From: Oscillibacter sp.
GTDB taxonomy: Bacteria; Bacillota; Clostridia; Oscillospirales; Oscillospiraceae
Length of the DNA stretch: 33,964 bases
Direction: 5' to 3'
Assembly (NCBI GenBank): GCA_014799915.1
Contig: JAAVHD010000054.1
Span: 10,837-44,800, forward strand
Below the pieces are notes generated by a model that saw only the letters and a program-made list of their open reading frames with translations, ran no database searches and was not told where the DNA came from. The position numbers were made by a program, and so were the translations under genes. Within the stretch, counting starts at the first letter, position 1. Each line of letters begins with the position of its first letter. Below, piece by piece: positions 31,523 to 33,964 of the stretch.

Positions 31523-33325
31523 TTATTCATCCAGCTTCAAAACCGCCATAAATGCCTCTGTCGGCAACTGTACGGTGCCCAAATTTCGCATCTTCTTCTT
31601 GCCTTCCTTCTGCTTCTCCAGCAGCTTCTTCTTCCGGGTGATATCGCCGCCGTAGCACTTGGCAAGGACGTCCTTGCGCATGGCCTTCACCGTCTCACGG
31701 GCAATGATCCGTCCGCCAATGGCCGCTTGGATAGGCACCTCAAAGAGCTGGCGGGGGATGTTTTCCTTCAGCTTCTCACACAGCCGCCGGGCGCGGGGGT
31801 ACGCCTTGTCCCGGTGGGCAATGAAGCTGAGGGCGTCCACCTGATCCCCGTTGAGCAGCAGGTCCACCTTCACCAGATCGCTCTCCCGGTAGTCGGAAAG
31901 CTCGTAATCCAGGGAGGCGTAGCCCTTGGTGTGGGCCTTCAGCGTATCGAAGAAGTCGTAGATGATCTCGTTGAGCGGCATCTGATAATGCAGTTCAACC
32001 AGATGGGTGTCCAGATACTGCATATCCTTGAACTCGCCCCGGCGGTCCTGGCACAGGGGCATGATGTTGCCCACGTACTCGTTGGGGGAGATGATGGAGA
32101 CCTTGACATAAGGCTCCTCCGAGGAGGTGATGACGCTGGGATCAGGGTAGTTGTGGGGGTTGTCCACGTTGACCACCGTGCCGTCGGTCTTGGTGACCTT
32201 GTAGATAACGGAGGGCAGGGTGGTGATCAGATCAAGATCAAACTCCCGCTCCAGACGCTCCTGGATGACCTCCATGTGGAGCATCCCCAAAAATCCGCAC
32301 CGGAAGCCAAAACCCAGGGCCACCGAGCTCTCCGGCTCGAAGGTCAGGGAGGCGTCGTTGAGCTGCAATTTCTCCAGCGCGTCCCGCAGATCGGGATACT
32401 TACTGCCGTCCTCGGTGTAAACGCCGCAGTAGACCATAGACTGGGCCTTCCGGTAGCCGGGCAGGGGCTCGCTGGCGGGGTTTTCCTGACCAGTGATGGT
32501 GTCGCCCACCTCGGTGTCCCGGACGTTTTTGATGGAGGCGGTGATATAGCCCACCTGGCCTGCCTGGAGCTGGTCGCAGGGCTCGTAGCCCAGAGGACGA
32601 AGAAGACCGCACTCCAGCACCTGATACTGGGCCCCGGAGGCCATCATTCTGATAGGCATACCCTTTTTTACGGTGCCATCCACGATCCGGAAGTAGACGA
32701 TCACGCCCTTATAGGCGTCGTAGTAGCTGTCGAAGATCAGCGCCCGCAGGGGAGCGTTGGGGTCGCCCTCGGGGGCGGGGATGTTCTGCACCACGTCCTC
32801 CAGTACGGCGGGGATATTGATGCCGACTTTCGCAGAGATCTCCGGCGCATCCAGCGCCGGAATGCCAATAATATCCTCGATCTCGTGCTTGACCCGCTCC
32901 GGGTCGGCGGCGGGGAGGTCGATCTTGTTGATGACGGGGCGGATCTCCAGATCATTGTCCAGGGCCAGGTAGGTGTTGGCCAGAGTCTGGGCCTCGATGC
33001 CCTGACTGGCGTCCACCACCAGGACAGCGCCCTCGCAGGCCGCCAAGGAGCGGCTGACCTCGTAGTTGAAGTCCACATGGCCCGGGGTGTCAATGAGATT
33101 AAGGGTGTAAGTTTCCCCATCCTGAGCTTCATAGCTCAGGGTGACTGCCCGTGCCTTGATAGTAATGCCTCTTTCTCTCTCCAGGTCCATGTTGTCGAGG
33201 AGCTGGCTCTCCATCTCACGCTCGGAGACGGCTCCGCAGACCTCTAACAGACGGTCGGCAAGTGTGGACTTGCCGTGGTCAATGTGGGCGATAATCGAAA
33301 AATTTCTGATTTTCTTCTGATCCAT
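31523..33325 (-). CDS. lepA: Elongation factor 4 (LepA), ribosome back-translocase
   Basis: A 600-residue translational GTPase of full family length, acting on stalled or mistranslocated ribosomes. G domain: P-loop AHIDHGKST at 13-21, DTPGH at 79-83, NKID at 133-136. EF-G-like domains follow, and the LepA-specific C-terminal domain ends in [18 protein letters not shown]. The ATG is preceded by AAAGAGGTAAG. Its last 82 bp are duplicated at 31278-31359, and the leader upstream carries two GC-rich hairpins next to the ribosome-binding site. No partner such as hemW lies in the window; the usual lepA-hemW pairing is not seen downstream. Confidence 0.97.
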   Translation of the reverse strand: MDQKKIRNFSIIAHIDHGKSTLADRLLEVCGAVSEREMESQLLDNMDLERERGITIKARAVTLSYEAQDGETYTLNLIDTPGHVDFNYEVSRSLAACEGAVLVVDASQGIEAQTLANTYLALDNDLEIRPVINKIDLPAADPERVKHEIEDIIGIPALDAPEISAKVGINIPAVLEDVVQNIPAPEGDPNAPLRALIFDSYYDAYKGVIVYFRIVDGTVKKGMPIRMMASGAQYQVLECGLLRPLGYEPCDQLQAGQVGYITASIKNVRDTEVGDTITGQENPASEPLPGYRKAQSMVYCGVYTEDGSKYPDLRDALEKLQLNDASLTFEPESSVALGFGFRCGFLGMLHMEVIQERLEREFDLDLITTLPSVIYKVTKTDGTVVNVDNPHNYPDPSVITSSEEPYVKVSIISPNEYVGNIMPLCQDRRGEFKDMQYLDTHLVELHYQMPLNEIIYDFFDTLKAHTKGYASLDYELSDYRESDLVKVDLLLNGDQVDALSFIAHRDKAYPRARRLCEKLKENIPRQLFEVPIQAAIGGRIIARETVKAMRKDVLAKCYGGDITRKKKLLEKQKEGKKKMRNLGTVQLPTEAFMAVLKLDE

Positions 33326-33342
33326 CGTAACTTACCTCTTTT

Positions 33343-33391
33343 GCCGCCGCGCAGCGGCGGCACCAGTTTAATCTGCGGCCCTGCGGGCCGC
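33343..33391 (-). promoter_or_regulatory. Two GC-rich hairpins in the lepA leader
   Basis: GCCGCCGC-gca-GCGGCGGC (33343-33361) abuts the lepA ribosome-binding site, and GCGGCCC-tgc-GGGCCGC (33375-33391) lies just upstream of it. On the minus strand a TATAAT (33412-33407) precedes them without a convincing -35. The stems could slow lepA translation or shield the message. Confidence 0.5.
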
Positions 33392-33438
33392 GGTCGATTT
33401 TTCTTTATTATAGATTCGCGCCTCGCCGGCGCGGGGGC

Positions 33439-33941
33439 CTTCTTTTCCCTTGTGGGAAAAGAAGCAAAAGCACCCTCAAGGGGGCTCCGCCACCCTTGAG
33501 AATCCCCTAATGTATTTGTCTAGTTACGCTACGACGTAACGGGTTTGGTTCTACCGGGGGGCTTACCTACATGCTCGGTGCCTTGCATCTACCCGTTCGC
33601 CCTAACGGAGCCAGCAGCAAAATCTGTTTCTACTCCTACTACTTGGCCACCGCCAGGAGTACCATCTATTTCCTAGCACCCCGGGGAGCTCCCCTCGCGT
33701 AATACGGTAGGGACTAAGATAACATCCTAAAATAGCACCACCGCAGCAGAAACCGCTAAAAATCCGATTTAGACCGGACGGACTAGAGGATCAGCGCAAA
33801 AAACAATTACTCCCGTAATAAGGTGTCGCCGCCAGGCGATGCCCGAGGGAGTCTTGAACCGTAGGTTCAAGCGCGTTTTTGCCTTCTTTTGTCGCGCGAC
33901 AAAAGAAGGCGCGGAGTCCGGGGCCGCGTAGGTCCCGGGCT
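33439..33941. repeat. Large palindrome-capped intergenic element, copy 2
   Basis: A 503-bp second copy of the element at 7584-8065, same orientation. Outer palindrome 33439-33464 (11-bp stem), inner palindrome 33475-33500 (8 bp), core 33524-33821, inner palindrome 33853-33871 (CTTGAACC-gta-GGTTCAAG), outer palindrome 33881-33910 (a perfect 30-bp palindrome), then a tail related to copy 1 and ending CCCGGGCT. An extra hairpin TCGCC-gcca-GGCGA (33825-33838) is absent from copy 1. It lies upstream of lepA; nothing protein-coding is visible from here to the window end. Confidence 0.85.
33524..33821. ncRNA. Conserved core of the repeat element, candidate structured RNA (copy 2)
   Basis: The 298-bp counterpart of 7671-7966. 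Invariant blocks include GGTTTGGTTCTACCG (33542-33556), ACATGCTCGGTGC (33569-33581) and a 25-base run at 33676-33700 followed, after one change, by ATACGGTAGGGAC (33702-33714). The start forms GTTACG-ctacga-CGTAAC here, where copy 1 has TTACG/CGTAG. Length is kept within two bases of copy 1 although intervening sequence differs, as expected for a folded RNA. The transcribed strand is not settled. Confidence 0.5.
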
Positions 33942-33964
33942 GACGGAAGAAAAAAGTCCCGTTC

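Noticed and set aside
31406-33247. A 613-codon plus-strand open frame opposite lepA
   Set aside because: Same GC-bias artefact: lepA on the minus strand has every family motif, while the opposite frame shows repetitive His/Gly/Leu composition and no ribosome-binding site.
33407-33412. TATAAT on the minus strand as the full lepA promoter
   Set aside because: The position 17 bases upstream is GC-only and does not resemble a -35 box, so I mention it only within the leader entry.

Overview
This is a GC-rich window from what is most likely a gut-type Clostridia member of the Oscillospiraceae (Flavonifractor, Lawsonibacter or Oscillibacter-like). That placement is inferred from gene content: a DnaD/DnaI-type helicase-loading pair, an AGGAGG-style Shine-Dalgarno at almost every gene, a PyrK/PyrD class 1B dihydroorotate dehydrogenase, a BMP-type nucleoside ABC transporter and TTGACA/TATAAT promoters. 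I see no rRNA, tRNA, CRISPR array, phage genes or intact insertion sequence.

Layout. 1-2070: the end of a sucrose/fructan operon (truncated GH32 hydrolase, then a PfkB fructokinase) with its terminator. 2151-4178: dnaD-like gene and dnaI/dnaC-like helicase loader with a good promoter. 4257-7553 (minus strand): GNAT acetyltransferase, mnmE, MATE transporter, ending in a hairpin shared with the loader gene. 7584-8065: copy 1 of a large non-coding element. 8110-15457 (minus strand): de novo pyrimidine genes in two blocks, pyrC-pyrK-pyrD-pyrF-HAD phosphatase and pyrE-small protein-pyrB-pyrI. The blocks are separated by an xre/small-protein pair bracketed by two GTAGGGGC inverted repeats. 15792-25835 (plus strand): a nucleoside uptake and salvage cluster (BMP lipoprotein, ATPase, two permeases, uridine phosphorylase, deoC, cdd, deoB, purine nucleoside phosphorylase, lactonase). 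25926-29269 (minus strand): XpaC-like, small membrane protein, TelA-like and TPM-domain genes. 29444-31218 (plus strand): AraC regulator, DUF2000 protein, GNAT. 31278-33325: lepA on the minus strand, with a displaced duplicate of its own 3' end. 33439-33941: copy 2 of the large non-coding element.

How the genes work together. The central theme is pyrimidine economy. The de novo operon and the import/salvage operon are transcribed divergently from one 334-bp control region (15458-15791), each with its own strong promoter. Imported nucleosides would be split by Udp and PNP; cytidine is deaminated by Cdd; the (deoxy)ribose-1-phosphate is isomerised by DeoB and the deoxy form cleaved by DeoC to acetaldehyde and glyceraldehyde-3-phosphate.

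The most unusual content is non-coding. A roughly 480-500-bp element occurs twice. Its core of about 297 bp holds long invariant blocks, and each end carries two palindromes, with the two ends arranged as inverted copies. Palindrome sequences differ between copies and between ends while base pairing is kept. Each copy lies just upstream of a minus-strand gene. A second curiosity is a 244-bp insertion-like segment at the 3' end of lepA that duplicates 82 bp of coding sequence; the only three differences between the two copies are synonymous.
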